Source: Cheiracanthium punctorium
Lineage: Eukaryota > Arthropoda > Arachnida > Araneae > Cheiracanthiidae
NCBI GenBank assembly: GCA_038373885.1
Contig: JAWZYV010012262.1
Coordinates: 62,001 to 126,000 of the forward strand
Length of the DNA stretch: 64,000 nt
Direction of reading: 5' to 3'
Below the pieces are notes generated by a model, which made no database searches, was not told the origin of the DNA, and worked only from the letters and a program-made list of their open reading frames with translations. The position numbers and the translations under genes are program-made. Of the stretch, positions 1 to 14,600 are shown piece after piece (position 1 is the stretch's first letter; each line of letters starts with the position of its first letter).

Positions 1-65
1 CGTTGTTGTTAGTACTTCACTTCAGCTCAGAGTGGTACTCAAGTGAACTTATATTTTCTTTATAG

Positions 66-131
66 CCATTCTCTTCCCCACTGTGCATGGTGAGAAAGGA
101 CGACAAGAGCAAGCCGGAGTCAAGGTGGGAG
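66..131 (+). CDS. RNF220: RNF220-like exon a (first exon visible)
   Basis: The acceptor is tttctttatag before 66 and the donor gag|gtatgt follows 131. The exon is 66 nt, phase 0 at both ends, and codes for a basic stretch ending in KPESRWE that joins TYQRVK in the next exon. The ATG at 87 is internal, because the frame stays open to the acceptor. A start there cannot be excluded from this window alone. Confidence 0.75.
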
Positions 132-2629
132 GTATGTTTAAACCTGCATCTCAATCCTTGTCTGTTCCGTAAGCTCATCTCAATGTCTATTTTAATCTCT
201 GTTTCGGCTGCATTATACACTGAAAGAGAGGCGTTTTCTCACGCGCATCCGACTGGGACCTCTCAGCTTTGAGTCTCGGTCAGTGTCGTGCGTACAGACA
301 CGAATAAAAAAGGGTGCATCCACGCGGAAAAAAAAATACGCCTGCTGTAGAATTGAAAATACAGTACGTACGAGATTGGTCTATATAGAGTATTTCGACG
401 TGACGTCAGTGATAGTTTTTGCAGGACAACTCAGATATTTAGAGGTACAAAACCACGTCTTCAAATGAACGTTAGTGTGTCCTGGTAAAATGTGTTGCCG
501 GACTGGTTGCTATGATGTAACGTGGTGTAATGACGTAGGTCGAAAAGCTCTATAGGCTGTTAAAACACGATTCATTTCGTGAGGGGGGGAGGGTGCGGAT
601 TCATTGCATCATGCTGTTCTACATAAAATAATAATAAGGTAAAACTAAAATGGTAAAAAGGGAGAAAAATATCGAATTAGAACTGTTATTAAGCGAAATA
701 CAGTAAAACCTCCCAAGTTGGACACCGTAGAAAACCTTAAATGTCCGACTTTCGGAGGTTTCACTATTCTTAAGTAGATATAGCAATATCGTTATAGGTA
801 GCAGCAGCAAAATATGGAGTTTTATCAACATTAATTAGTCAATTGTACAATGCTCGATCTTCTGTGCATGATAAAATAATTTTCATTGCATATCATGCAT
901 TGTTTTTCTCACATGCAAAAATTATGAAATGTATGCAAAAAGCTTTTTTTAGTTATTGAATAAAACAAAACTGATCCTTGGAAAATTATGACAAATTGTA
1001 TAATATAACATGTCTGTTATCATTTCATATAATTTAGTATAATTTCTCTCACCTTGTAATGTACGAGTATAATTGTTTCTCTCTTATACAAAATGATTGT
1101 TCTGTTTTTCTTATAGTTTATTTTCATTTCAGACATATCAAAGGGTTAAAAGCAATCGCACAACAAGGTTATCATGTAAGTAGCTATTCTGATTCTAATA
1201 CATAATAGAATTAAGAAGTAAAATACTTCCTATTTTTACTCGTGGATAATGGCAGTATTTAAGATGATAAATTTTCATTACACTAAATATTGTAATTTAT
1301 AATAAGAAAGTTTTAAAAGATTAAAATTTAATAAGATTTTTTGTTGCTCAAGTGTATATGCTGTTACTTATTCAGGGTGTGTTCCCTTAAAAGATGTAAA
1401 CCAGGCTTTTAAACCATCTATTGTTATTCAATTTTAAGTCAGCCTTATTCTTAATAAATATTTTCATTTAAAAAATAATAACATTATAGATTTTGATTCG
1501 ATTAAGACTGAATACTGTAAATATACATAAGGACGCGACTTGATGCAATTTTATAGTACATTTTGAAGTCCTAAAGCTTTGTTTAAAGATGATTCTAATC
1601 CATTTCTTCCTGTTTTTTCCCCTCAAGCAGCTCGATGTGTAATCAAAAGGAAAAAATGGGACGATCCCAGCTGTCCGGATAGAACTCCAGATGACCATTT
1701 ACTTCCTCCTGCACTTCGGAAGGTAAAGATCTCCATCTCGCATTTCTGTTAAGAGGGGGAAAGGGGAGCATAAGCAAGTCTGATTCAATATTTATCCGAT
1801 AATGTGTGCTTACTAATACTGTAGCAATATTTAATTGCAATTTAGACGTTTCCTGCGTTCCTTTCCCTTTAAAAAAAAATTAAGAGTACTTTAGAAAATA
1901 TCGTACCTTTATGTCACCTTTGTTTAGGTTAAAAAAAAAAATTAAAAATAGGAAATTCAACTTCTATTACTTTTCTTGATTAATCCTCGTGGGATTCTGT
2001 ACAAGGCAAATTGTTGATTTAAAAAGTAAAATAATCCGATTTTTCTTAACTGCCTGCAAGAACTTCATATAATTAATTTATTTTATTAGATCCGATGTGT
2101 ATAAATTACAGCTAATCTGTTCTACATAGCTGCTGTCTTACTATGAATACAGTGTCAGACTATTGTATAGACAAAGCGCTATGCTTGACATGCCTACCTA
2201 ATTTAAGTCGTACCACAACTGTATGTCAAAAGTCCCCCAAATGTTTTCTTTATAACGCATCATAATTATAATTCAATAAATTCGTAGTTTGTTCCAAATA
2301 TTTTGGTAAATAAAAGCCCATCGTAGTGCTTGAAGGAGAAATAATTCAATCCCATTTCTAGACTTTCCATTAACAAAATTCAGCTGTTCCTAAAATCTGG
2401 AACAGCTGAAAATTAAAATAGAAAAATAGCAATTATCTATGAAATTAAGCAACCGTATAGCTTACACTTGACTATACTTATATTTTAAGTATCAATTGAC
2501 CCCTCCCTTCCCCGGGAAATATGAAGATTAGCGATATTTTCAGACTTGTAGCAAATTTAACTTCTTTTATAACCTTTTGCTGCTAAACATAAACGAACAA
2601 ATGTAGACATATCTTACAGTTAGAGTAGT

Positions 2630-2679
<50 letters not shown>

Positions 2680-5600
2680 TGTGTGTGTGTGAAAAAGTGA
2701 TATATTTACTGCAACTATTTTTTTTCTCGTAACCCATAATTAAAATTTTCTTAGGAAGGCTAAAATGAAATTTACCTTTTCCCATCAGAAATAACAAAAT
2801 GTACACTGTGTTGCAAAATTTAACTCCTTCGAGCTACATTCTTCTACTATCAAACGTTAACGGAAAAGATAAGATATACATCTTATAAAACTAAGCGTGT
2901 AGGATGGTTAAATTGATATCTTCGCTTTTGCCATCAAGAATATTGAATATATACAGTAAACTTTAAAAGCCCGCTCCTGGTGATTATAAAAGTCATTCGA
3001 ATGCCAAGATTTCCTGTTCAAGTAACTAAAATTTGTAATACGAGTTCTGCATGCAAACGGTAAAATTATAATGAGAAATCGAACATATCAAGCTTTATTA
3101 AAAATTTCTTCAACGGTAGTTACTTTAACCCTCGCGTCAACGACCTGGTACCCAGTTACCTTTTGGGGGGTGGGGTCATGGTAATTTTATCATTTCTAAT
3201 CAAGCCTCGGTAAAATCACTTTTAATCCTCGTTATTTACATGAATCTCAACTAAACATATCATTTTAGACCCTTTTGGGAAAAAATTGTTGTTGAGTTTT
3301 TATGCGTTATACCTTCCTATATTATTACTCGAAATCCAGGTACTAACGCACCCATTTATTGTCTCTCTTGTACATGGAGATTGTAAATGATTATTATCAA
3401 AAATATAAGCAAGCATAGTAAAAATAATTATTATTATTATGAATTATTTATTTTTCTTTTAATTATTTATTATCATTATTATTATTATTATTTACTATTC
3501 GAGTCGTGCAGTAAGTTATTACTTGATTATAAAATCGGTAACAGGCATGGAAACAAACGGAGAGCGTAGATATTCGATGTGGGTATCGTGCAGGGCCGTA
3601 CCCAGGGGGTGGTCCTATGGGTCCGGACCCCCCCCCAAAAAAAAAAAAATATCACAATATCTATATATTTATATGTGCGTGAGAGTATATTTATATATAA
3701 TATGATGATATTCAATAAGTCAGACCCCCACCCCCCCGAAATTATTTCCTGGGTACGGCCCTGGTACCGTGGTACCAGCTATCTTAAAAAATACGGATTT
3801 GGTTGGTCATTGACGCAAGGGTTAGTAATTTCCTGTCATCTCTTTTCATCTACGCAGAATACCTGTAACATTTTTCTTTTATTTCCCCCAATCGTTTTAG
3901 CGCGAAGGCATGGAGGTAGATTCCGCGGAGGCTTCTTCCATCGACAGTCGGGCTGATTTCAACTGGGCTGTCACGGCCAGGCTTCACGCTTTCGCTTCCT
4001 TGCAGAGGGCGCTCCCCGGTAAGACGCCCCATTTCTAATGCATAAAAATGTTTTTTTACTTTATTTTGTAGTGTTTATATACGCTGTTTGTGCGATGCTT
4101 TTTCCGAAAATCACACACCCTCCCCCAAACCATTTCTTAGTTCTATTTGATTATCCGTATCAAAAAAACTAAAGCTTTACTGGTTTTTTTAGTAGCCTCT
4201 CAGAAAAATACGTTTTTATACGCTTAATTTATTCCTCATTTTTCAATGAATAATTTCTGTACTCCTTGGAAATGACATGTTTCGTTGAATTCTTACCGAA
4301 AATCTGAAGAAGAGGGGAAAAAAAATTCATTGAATCTGAAGAAGTTTCTTCGATTGACTTTAGGAAAAAAAAAAAAAAGAAACGGAAATTGTCAAAAAAA
4401 CGGAGATATTCCAGCAGCATTGCTGCCTAAAATTTCCGTGAGTTGAAGAAATAATTTTTGAGAGTGTACATTGTTATTAGTTTTACAATACCGATTAATC
4501 CATTATGTTCAGTTTCGGCGCAAACGTCAGAAAGCGAATCAGTATTATAATAGCATATATTCCATGAATTAGCTTAATTTAACTAATTAGCCACAGGCTT
4601 TTCATCACATTCTCTAATTTATATTGATACTTGCAGTGAAAAATAAAAGTTCTACATTTGTGGAGTATGAAGAATGCATTTCTTTTCTATAGAATATGAA
4701 TAAATAAGTGGAAGATTCGCATTTTACCTTGTCATCCCAGAGTATTTTGGGGAAATCAAATTTATTATGAATATTCAAGAAATTAAATAAGAAAATAATT
4801 TATGTATTTTTGCAACCATCCTCAAAAAAGGACGCTAACTTTGCGCAAAATGTCGGTTTTTTTAATCTAAATTAATTAACGCTTTTGTATCGAATTTCTT
4901 TTGCTTTTTAATCAAGCATTTGATATGTCACTAGAATTATGTTCCATTAGCTCTTAATTAATTGCCTTTTACGTGTACTGTTAGATGTATATCTTAATTG
5001 CAATATCTTGTGAAGCAAAAGTTGGGAACTTACATTGGTTAGGCTTAGCAAGCCTTTTAAATCTATTCCATCATGACTTGCTGAGTGGAATCTCTACTAA
5101 GCAGTTATTATTTAATTTTAATAGATCTTCCATCTTTTTGATAAAATTCTTATGAATCATTCAAACATTTCCAAGATTGCTAGTAATTTTTCAGCTCTGA
5201 ATGGCCATACTTGCTTGTTAATAAAACTTTATGCCAGTGTCTTGTATATAAAAATGTTGTTGGAATAGAAGGTACTTATTAATCGGGACGCACGTTTTAG
5301 GAGACAAATTTTTGTCTCTCTTCAGCTGAAATCCACACACGGTAACCTGAGAAGTGTGGGGACAGACTCTCCCCATTTTTCTGCGATTACTGTGTGTGGA
5401 ACTTCAGCTGAAGAAGAACGAACATTTTTCACCCGAAACGCGTGTTCTGATTGTTAAGTACCGTGCTTACTTGTTACTTGCATAATAGTTACTTGCATAC
5501 TTGCTACTTGCATAAGTTACTTGCATAATAGTCGCACTTTATTTGCCAATTTTTTATGCTGAGAGGCTAGGCAATTATGTGGGATTATGTGGATTATGTG

Positions 5601-8600
5601 GAGAAATCCACTACATAATATCCACTACATTCTAAAGCTAAAATATCACTGATTTTATAATAAAATTATTAACTAACCAAATGTTTGCAGATTATCTGCA
5701 GTATACTGAATAATCTTTTCGCCAGTTCCACTCAAAAAAGAGGCCTTTTTTTTTTTTTTTTTTTTTTAGGGGAAAATATTTTGACAATTTTTTCTGATTC
5801 AAAACGGGGGTGCGACTATTACGCGATTATACATTAACTTTTATGTATGTTATTTTACAAGGTTTCATTTTTTAAACACCATTTTTTTGAGTGTTGTTTG
5901 TTAAATATGTTGTTCTTACTTTCAGTTCCCGACTATGGGGCTAGAAAATTTGAAGTAACTGATGATGAAAATCAAGAGCTAAACGTTGATGGCGACGATA
6001 GCGCCACGTATGGTCAGCCACAGTATCCTTTACACGTCATATTTCTCAAAACAAATTATTTTAATCTTGTTTTTCATATAACTTTGTAAACTTTACGGTA
6101 ACGATAGCAAAATATATCCACGTTATGACATCGATTAAAAGAAAAGGAAAGCGGCGGGGGGGGGGGGTGATCCGGAATTTTTTTAAGGCAATAATTTTGT
6201 GCATAACTTCTATTTTTCTAGTTCTATCAGAATATTTTAAAGGTGACATTTATATCTTTTTTTTTTTAATCCTTAAATGATTTTTTTTTCATATTTTTCA
6301 TATTTATAAAATTATGTAGAATGAAGTCTGTCGAATGAACTTTTGATTCTCGGATGAAATGTAATATGTTTGAGAAATTGTGTATTAAAAATATATAGGT
6401 CCAATCAGTAGCCGAGAGCAGGGCGTTCTCAACTGGGAGATGGAAGGTTCCTGTTTCAAACCTAGGTCGCGTCCGTCGACCTAGCCGTTCGAAGTTTTGC
6501 GTGGTTTTCTCCGGCGCCTTTGTCTGTGTGGAAAAGTTCAGTTTCGGGTTTTAATAAATGAATTTTAAATTCGTTGGGATTGTATAATTGCATTAATACG
6601 TCCGCCAAAGATACCAAGCGTGATGTAAAATTTATGTCAATTTAATTTTTGGGTCTAATCCTAAAAGAAAGAAAATATCGGGAAGCAAAAACACAGCCAA
6701 TTTAAATTGTAATTAAAAACAATAAACTGGAACTGGGTTTTTGGTGTTTCACAAGACAGGGATAGACTTAATGCAATTTACGATGCTGTACAATTAATTA
6801 AAATCATATAATAGTTGCAGTAATATATCCCTTGACGATCTCTTAGCTATACAGAAGCTGACGTAATCACATGTTCCACAGAAGATAATGCAGACAATAA
6901 AGATCAAATCAGAAGGATACAGTCAAAGTAAGTACGTGGAGATACTTCTTATTTCTTAATGAGCATGTATTATTTTTACTGTTATTAAAGCATACTGTCA
7001 CCGTTATGATTGTTTATGCAAGTAGATAAATGTTTTATTTGTAAAAATGAACAAAAATATTTATGCATATCTTATAATTTTTTTAAAATCTTTTAGTGAT
7101 TCTAATTACCAAAGGCATGCAGAATCTAGTCAGTGGGCAGTAAACGGAGGTAAGAAGATGTATTCATATAACACCATTATATATAAAACTAAAAAGAAAA
7201 GGTATTTTGTAAATCAAGCGAGCTAAAAAATCATAATAATAATAATAATAATAATATAAAAATAAATATAAATAAATAAATAAATTCATATGATGATATC
7301 AAATGTTTTATTCCACTTGTTTTCTTTTAAATTTTTTCGAAATATAAGAAAGATGTCAGGGGAAAAAAAGCGCTGCTCTTTTATAAAATACAAAATATAA
7401 AATGCGCGAAGATCAATTAAGGTAATTGAGCCCTTGCCATTTTGAATTCATGTGATTTATGTTGGCCAGTGGGGGAAAATATCTTATTTCAGAGGCATTA
7501 AAAAAAAGGAAGGAGGAAAGGCAAATAGTAAATTATTTTTTAAATAAATCCAGAGGAAAGTTCTGCAAATTTTCTGATAGTTTAATCTCTATCACTGTAT
7601 TACATTTCTAAAAAACTTTTTGTTTTTTCTACATGTGATATCATAATTTTTAAATATTTAACTGAATTTGAATAAAATATTTAAAATGTAGTTCAAGCAA
7701 AAAGTTTTATATCTAAACAATATTCTTTGTGTTACTGCCTAATCAGTTGTCTCTTTTACAATTTACAAGTTTTTTAAATTAAAAAATTAAAATTACACCA
7801 TTGCGGTGATAGAAAGTTTTTCTTATAAGATGAAATAGGCCTTGCAAATTCAAGATGGCAGTGCCACCCTACAACATTACGTAATGATATCGCAACAATT
7901 AAATAATTATCCTTACTTAAACTAACTTTGGCTTAAAAAACTAAGACAGCTTTTTTATTTGCACTCTTAGTAAAATTAAAATTACACCATTGCGGTGATA
8001 GAAAGTTTTTCTTATAAGATGAAATAGGCCTTGCAAATTCAAGATGGCAGTGCCACCCTACAACTTTACGTAATAATATCGCAACAATTAAATAATTATC
8101 CTTACTTAAAGTAACTTTGGCTTAAAAAACTAAGACAGCTTTTTTTATTTGCACTCTTAGTTGCAATAAGTTTGTTATAAATCAAGCTGTTTATTTCTTT
8201 TCTTATAAAACTCTTCCAAAAGTATTTTTACCCACCCACAAGGCCATAGCCAAGAAGAGAGGGGTTGAGCTCCCCCTTTACCCGCCAAAACTTTCAGCAT
8301 ACAAATTACTATTTTTAGAAGTGTATTGAAAAAGTGACACCAGTGGGGTATCTGGGGTATGGCAGATAGGGCACGTTCCATGGGTGTCACTTAAAAGGAG
8401 CAGATTTTTACTGTGAGAAAGACCAAACGAAAGAAACGTTTAACCTATTCGCTCCCATCGTTTCAAGAACGTGAGATTCTCGTCCGCGTGCACTGGCATA
8501 CAAACGCATTACAAGACCCAAGCAGGGAAGCAGTGTTAGGTACGGAAGGAGAATCGCTCTCGTCACGTCCTTGCAATAAAAGGAGTGAACATGTTAAAGG

Positions 8601-11600
8601 CAACAAGACCATAAAATATTTATTTTGATCAGTGTCCTCAGAATTTAAATCTATGAAGTTATTATTCATTTGCATGGTGATCTCTAAAGACAGAAACTAA
8701 TATAAAGGGTCCTTCTAAAGAAGATATCTTAAGAATGACCCTACAAACGAAGTGATCGGTTCCAGTAGCAGTTCTAGGGTAGGGGGCTACGGGGGATGAA
8801 GCCCCCCCTTCCGAAAGAAAGAGATTGCTAAAGGATAACATTCAGCTTTATTATGCACTTTGAACAAAGATGTTTTTATAACAGGCCATTCCAAAAAAAT
8901 TTACATTGGTTTAGACTAAAATTTTTCTTTACTGTACATTTCGTTTAGGTTAAATAACCTTTTTTCAAAATTTAGCCCTTTCCGAGAAAAAAATTTCTGG
9001 ATCCGCCACTGTCGACGTCGTTCTTACTAGAGCGACGTTTTGTTGTCTGCCATGTTGTTTTGTTGTCTTCTTTACTGATAAAACCTGTTATATTAACTGT
9101 CTTATACTTATGTAATAAGCTGGGCGAACGGAAAGAACTATTTGAGAGCGGCGGAATCACACGGTCGATAGCTTTACCTCCACTATGAGGTTAGATATGT
9201 CGCGAGTATAGGTACGCCACTGACTAACACATTGAAGCACAAAACTGGAAATTACTCTACTCCCCTCCCGGAATTTTTTCCTGGCCTTTAAAGCCTTTAC
9301 CACCCACATGCATTTCTTATTCTTGGAAGTTTAGTACATTTAGCCCTTTATATTTGTCAACACCTTCACTGAAAATGATTAATGAAGTTTTTGAGAAATG
9401 GCTTAAGATGACAAAAATAGCTTTCTGAACCCCAAACTGCGTATTGAAATTACTGTCTGGTGTATATTTTCTGAGGATTTAGGGTGCCATGTTTAGACCA
9501 TGTAAGAGACCGCTGAAAGCTTTCTACTGAATAGACCACATGCGTTCTTTCTTGACCAGATAATCTAGTCACACACAGTTCATTCAAGTTGCCATTTTTC
9601 AGATTAAGCTTAAAATGGAGTACTCAATTCTTCGGCAAGTTAATCCTTTTTACAATGTTTTATTTATGGATGTTTAGGCCTCTAAACAAGTATATTACAA
9701 ACTGAAATAAAATGTCCCACTCTTTGAGGAACATTTATAAAGTTATGTGTTCACTTACTGTTTCCAAATTCTCTGTACGGTTTAGATATGGTGTAGATAT
9801 GCAGCAGACAGCCATGTTTTGATAATTTACGTTTCATTGGTGTAATTGGTTTTCGTTTTGATTTTAGGTAACATTATTGAACCCAGTGAAATTCTTTTTT
9901 TCTTTTTTCAGGTAGTAACAATGCTGAAGGTCAGGAGGTCACAAGTACTTGCGTGAATAACGACAATGCTAGGTACATATCATTATCAACATTTATTTGT
10001 TTGTTTATTTTTTCCTGATTTGACATTTGTAAAATATAGAATTCATAAAAATACTTAGTAATTACATATTACACCGTCTACAATTTTCTCCAGTAATTTT
10101 TATTTTCCAATTTGTCCGATTACTTGTTAATAACGTTAAGTATGTACAAATCTCTATTATTAGTGTTAATAACCAAGTTTCATTATATTAGATAGCCATT
10201 TACTTATTTAATACATCATCATTTTTAATATCATCAGCTGTCAGTGTTTTTAACTCCATAATGCCTAAGGTTAATTTTGTGCAGTCGATTGTATAATACG
10301 GAAATACAAAGTATTTTCAAGATTATTTATACGAATTTTTCGATCTTTGTAACGATTATTTTTATTTCCCAGTGAATGTGTTTCCCCATCTGAAAAAACG
10401 CCGAAGCAGAACAAAGACTCTAATGATGATAATAACAAAGATCACATCGAAGACGGTATAAAGTGTCTCATATGCATGGTAAGTCGTGAATTGAACTCCT
10501 TTTTCGTTTTCAGAAGTTTTCTCAGTTATTTCAAAGATTGTTCACAAACATTTTGTGATATTCTTATGCGGTATAATAATACATACAAAGTACTACATCA
10601 GAATCATGAATTTACACTAAGGTAGACAAATTTTTTCCGTTGATTTAAATATTATTTGACTACGATAACGCCCGTTATGTGGGCAGTTATAACGGGTTCT
10701 AAAAAAATATTTGACACACACATACACACACAAAAAAAAAGAAAATCCGAAACACTTTCAGATTTTAAATACACACTAAAGTGCTATATATTAAAAGCGT
10801 ATCATAATCCATGGGTCTTCCATATTTTCTTCCCTTGTTCCGTAAAATCGGAAAGTGTATCATTATTCATGCGTGTGCCGTTTTTTTCTCCCTTGTTCCA
10901 AAAACACATCTTTGGAATCGAAATCTATCTTAAATTCACCTGCTAAAACTGTTTTATGATTTCCACTAAGCATATTCCAACTGTACTTCACCGTTTTAAA
11001 TACTATTAGGAATGTGCATCATCATCCATGAGTGTGCCGTGTTTGACTTTCTCGAGTTGATTCCCACTTTAACGCCCCGACTCTCAATGATTAAACATGT
11101 GCAGTTACCACGACGATTTTTTGTGTTTATGTGGCAACCGTAATTTAGAAATAAAATGGCGATTTAGATCAACTTCTAAGTACAGCATTCCATTGCTTGT
11201 AGATTTATTTTGGGTAGCCAATTAATGTAGTTTTAATAATTAAGTGTCTTCAAAATCCTTAGCGGGTGCGTTTATCGCTAATTTGCTCACTTTAGTTTTC
11301 ATCTAGTTCTTTTGGGAGCACTGAAACTTGTGCATAACTCATAGAGACTCATGACTGCAACACCCAAGTGCGGCAACTTTTAGGTTGGCGAGAGTGGGGG
11401 CGTTAAAATAGGAATCAACTCTTTCTTGAACCATAAAACACATCTTTGGAATCGAAATCTATCTCAAAATCACCTACTAAAACTGTTTTACTACCTTCGC
11501 CAAGCATGTTCCAGCTATCCAGCATTTTAAATACTGTTTGGAATGGGCATCATAATCCATGAGTATGCCATGTTTTCCTTTCTTGTTCCATAAAACTCCT

Positions 11601-14600
11601 CTTCGGAATTGAAATCTATATTAAAATCGCCTACTAAAGCTATTTTACAATATTTTGCCAGGAGTTTTCTAACTATACTCGTAATATATTTATAATGAAT
11701 TGTAGCGTTTTGGCACCAAGTTTAGCGACCAATTATCAAAAATTGCAAACCTTCTGCGACTTTCAACATTTTATTAACACCCCCCCCCCCACACTCCACG
11801 TTATCTGGCAAACACATTTGAAAAGATATTCACTGTGACAGTTCATATCTATAAGATCGCGTAGACAAAATTCTGGGATAGAGCGAAATAGCACCAAAAA
11901 AAAAAAAAATCTACACTAGATTCCATTTTTAGTCTTTGTCTACTGAAACAATTTCAAACTCGATTTTCACTACTGTAGTCTTGGAGGAACGAATAATAAT
12001 TATTTATTATTCTCTCCTCTAAGACTGCAGTACTGTACTGAAATAACATTTCTACCACTGTAAGTTGTTAAATTAATTCTAAATTCAAGGCTTCATCCAA
12101 ACGAAAATCTGGGTTATTTCGAGGAACTTTTTCAAACGCACTGTTTTACTCAATTACAACTATTTTTTTCATATTAAAAATCAAGAACTGGGGTATTTTC
12201 AGATTTTTAAAGTAGTGCCTTTTCGGTACTTGTGTATTATACCGTCGACATTTTCACCAATTTTTTTTTTTTTTTTCATTTAGTTGGCGTCGCTAAGATC
12301 GGGTTACCTTAAAATACTTTTGGTCAAATATTCATACCACACGAGTTGCCATAAAAACAAAAACCAACAGATACTGCCTTTTTTATTTGCGTGTGTACAC
12401 AGATTTAAAGCAATAAATATATAAAAGGGCTTCATATTCATATTAAGATAGATATTCAGTTCAACATTTTGTGGCAAAGAACGCGTAGTTTTTCTCTGGA
12501 AATCAGAAAATAATACTTTCAGCCAAATGGAGAAACAAAAAGCACTGTGGAACAGCCAAACAACATCTTGACTCAAATTTGCCTGATTTTATGTGGAGAC
12601 GTCTACATTCTAATGAAGACATTCTCGTTGCAATTCTAAATGCATTCCATGATATCTGGCAAACTGCACTGGATTCAAATTAAATAAAGCCATTCATATT
12701 TAACTTAAACACCTACGTATATTATTCTGAAATAGCACCTAAAGTACTAACATCACGCCTCTAGTTAAAGGATATACGCAGTTTATAAAACGCAACAATT
12801 TTGGTATTATAAACATAAACCTATTTAATAAATACTTAAATTCCGTCGAGGCATACAAAACATTACACACACAAACATTTTAAAATAAGTACAACACAAA
12901 CGCAGTTCATCAAATGGCGCCTTTGCGGCCTACACATAACAGTTCCGCTTAATGCAAATTCCGTAGTTAATAACACACTTTTCATATTACTCCCATTAAA
13001 ATGCTTTGTTAAACGCTTAAATTTCGCAAAGCCATAAATCAATTTTTAAATCAACCACACATTTAAAAATTTATGAAATTTAAAAGAAACACGGTTCATT
13101 TTATCCATAGCAGAACATGCGGTATTTTGACGCGCATTATCGCGTGTGCAATAACAACGGAACTGCAGAGTACAAGCCCTTGGAGAGTAATCTCTTCGCT
13201 TGGCATGTCGACGGTAAAATACACAAGTACCGCCTTTTCCCCCTTACATTTTTCTAGGTATTTGTGCAAATTTTCAGCCCAGATCGGTCTTGTAGTGTGA
13301 ATTTTATTACATTTTTTGAGTCTAACTTTTTCATAAGTAGCAAAAATTGCGATTTTGATTTCAACTGTGACGTATTTGCCAGCTTTACGATAGAATAATT
13401 TCCTAAAATTAAAAAAAGACAAAAGAACGAATCAAATAAAAAATTCCTAGATATCAGGGAAAGAGTAAATTTTCATATTTAGCGATACTGTAAGTGATAC
13501 GATAAAAGCACCAAACAGATATTAATCATTTTGGCGGTCTAAACACTTAGAGTTAGCGATACTTACAGTTTCGCTAACTGTAAGTATTTAGACCTCCAAA
13601 ATGATTAATGTCTGTTTTGCTTTTAACGGTATATGATAAGTTAGTACCGATTAATATTGCAAAGAACTTACATCTGAAATGAAATATAAGATGTTATTGT
13701 AGACAAAATGATTCCCTGTTAGAAAGAACATTAATGGATATATAACCGACATTGGAAATTTAATGTACAATCTCTATTTAGGGGCGTAGCCAAGTAAAGG
13801 TGAGGGGAGCAGTGATATGAAAGAAATCGTAAGTAACGAAATTTCTGCACGCTGTGCTAACTGCAGCTTATGCTAACTAATCCGAAGATTTCGAGAAAGG
13901 AGGGGATCGATCTGTCCTCATATTCACACTCTTGGCCACGTACCTGAATTGAATACTTTTTCGAGAGCCTGTATAATAGCTATATAAACAACTAACAAGC
14001 ATCTATAAAGCAAGAGTAAAGACATATTACGAACAAAATTTTTATTCACTGCACATTTCTATAAATTTCTGATATCTTTGTATTCTTTTTAAGTTACCGT
14101 TGCATTCAGATAACTTATTTTCAGTCTTTTGAAATCTTCTGGAATTTAAACCTCTTCTGAATGCATAATCATCCCCAAAACTTTCAGGTAAAAATGTGAG
14201 TTGTTCATCAATCCAGTCAAGAACAAACACTCTAGATGGCGTGTGGAACAATTTGCAAAACTCGTCGAAATAAATGTCGGGGTATTTGTTCCTCCTTTCT
14301 TTTGGCCACCTCTGGTCGAACCTTGATTGGGCTGTTGCCACTAAGGGATGATACCAGCGAGCGACGCCAGAAATTATCTTGCTCTCCAAAGTAGCATTTA
14401 TTAGGTCTCTCCACAAAGTTGCCGAGTTTTTTTCAACATCCAAGCAATCGTTGTGAGCCGGGGAATTTCTTCGCATAAGGTAATTAACGGTATTTGAGGA
14501 TATATGAGAAGGATAATCTGGGCTCGGTTTAATGTTAACCCTTATTCTTGCCCCTTGAAATTCTTTGGCCACTGCCGAATCTCTGTTGATATACCGAGGT

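Noticed and set aside
87..272. ATG at 87 as the start of the RNF220-like protein
   Set aside because: A good acceptor precedes 66, the frame is open through it, and the family has a long N-terminal region. The ATG is more likely internal.
13096..13422. 108-codon minus-strand frame
   Set aside because: No recognisable motif, overlapped by a 75-codon frame on the other strand, in a repeat-rich intron. Not supported as a gene.
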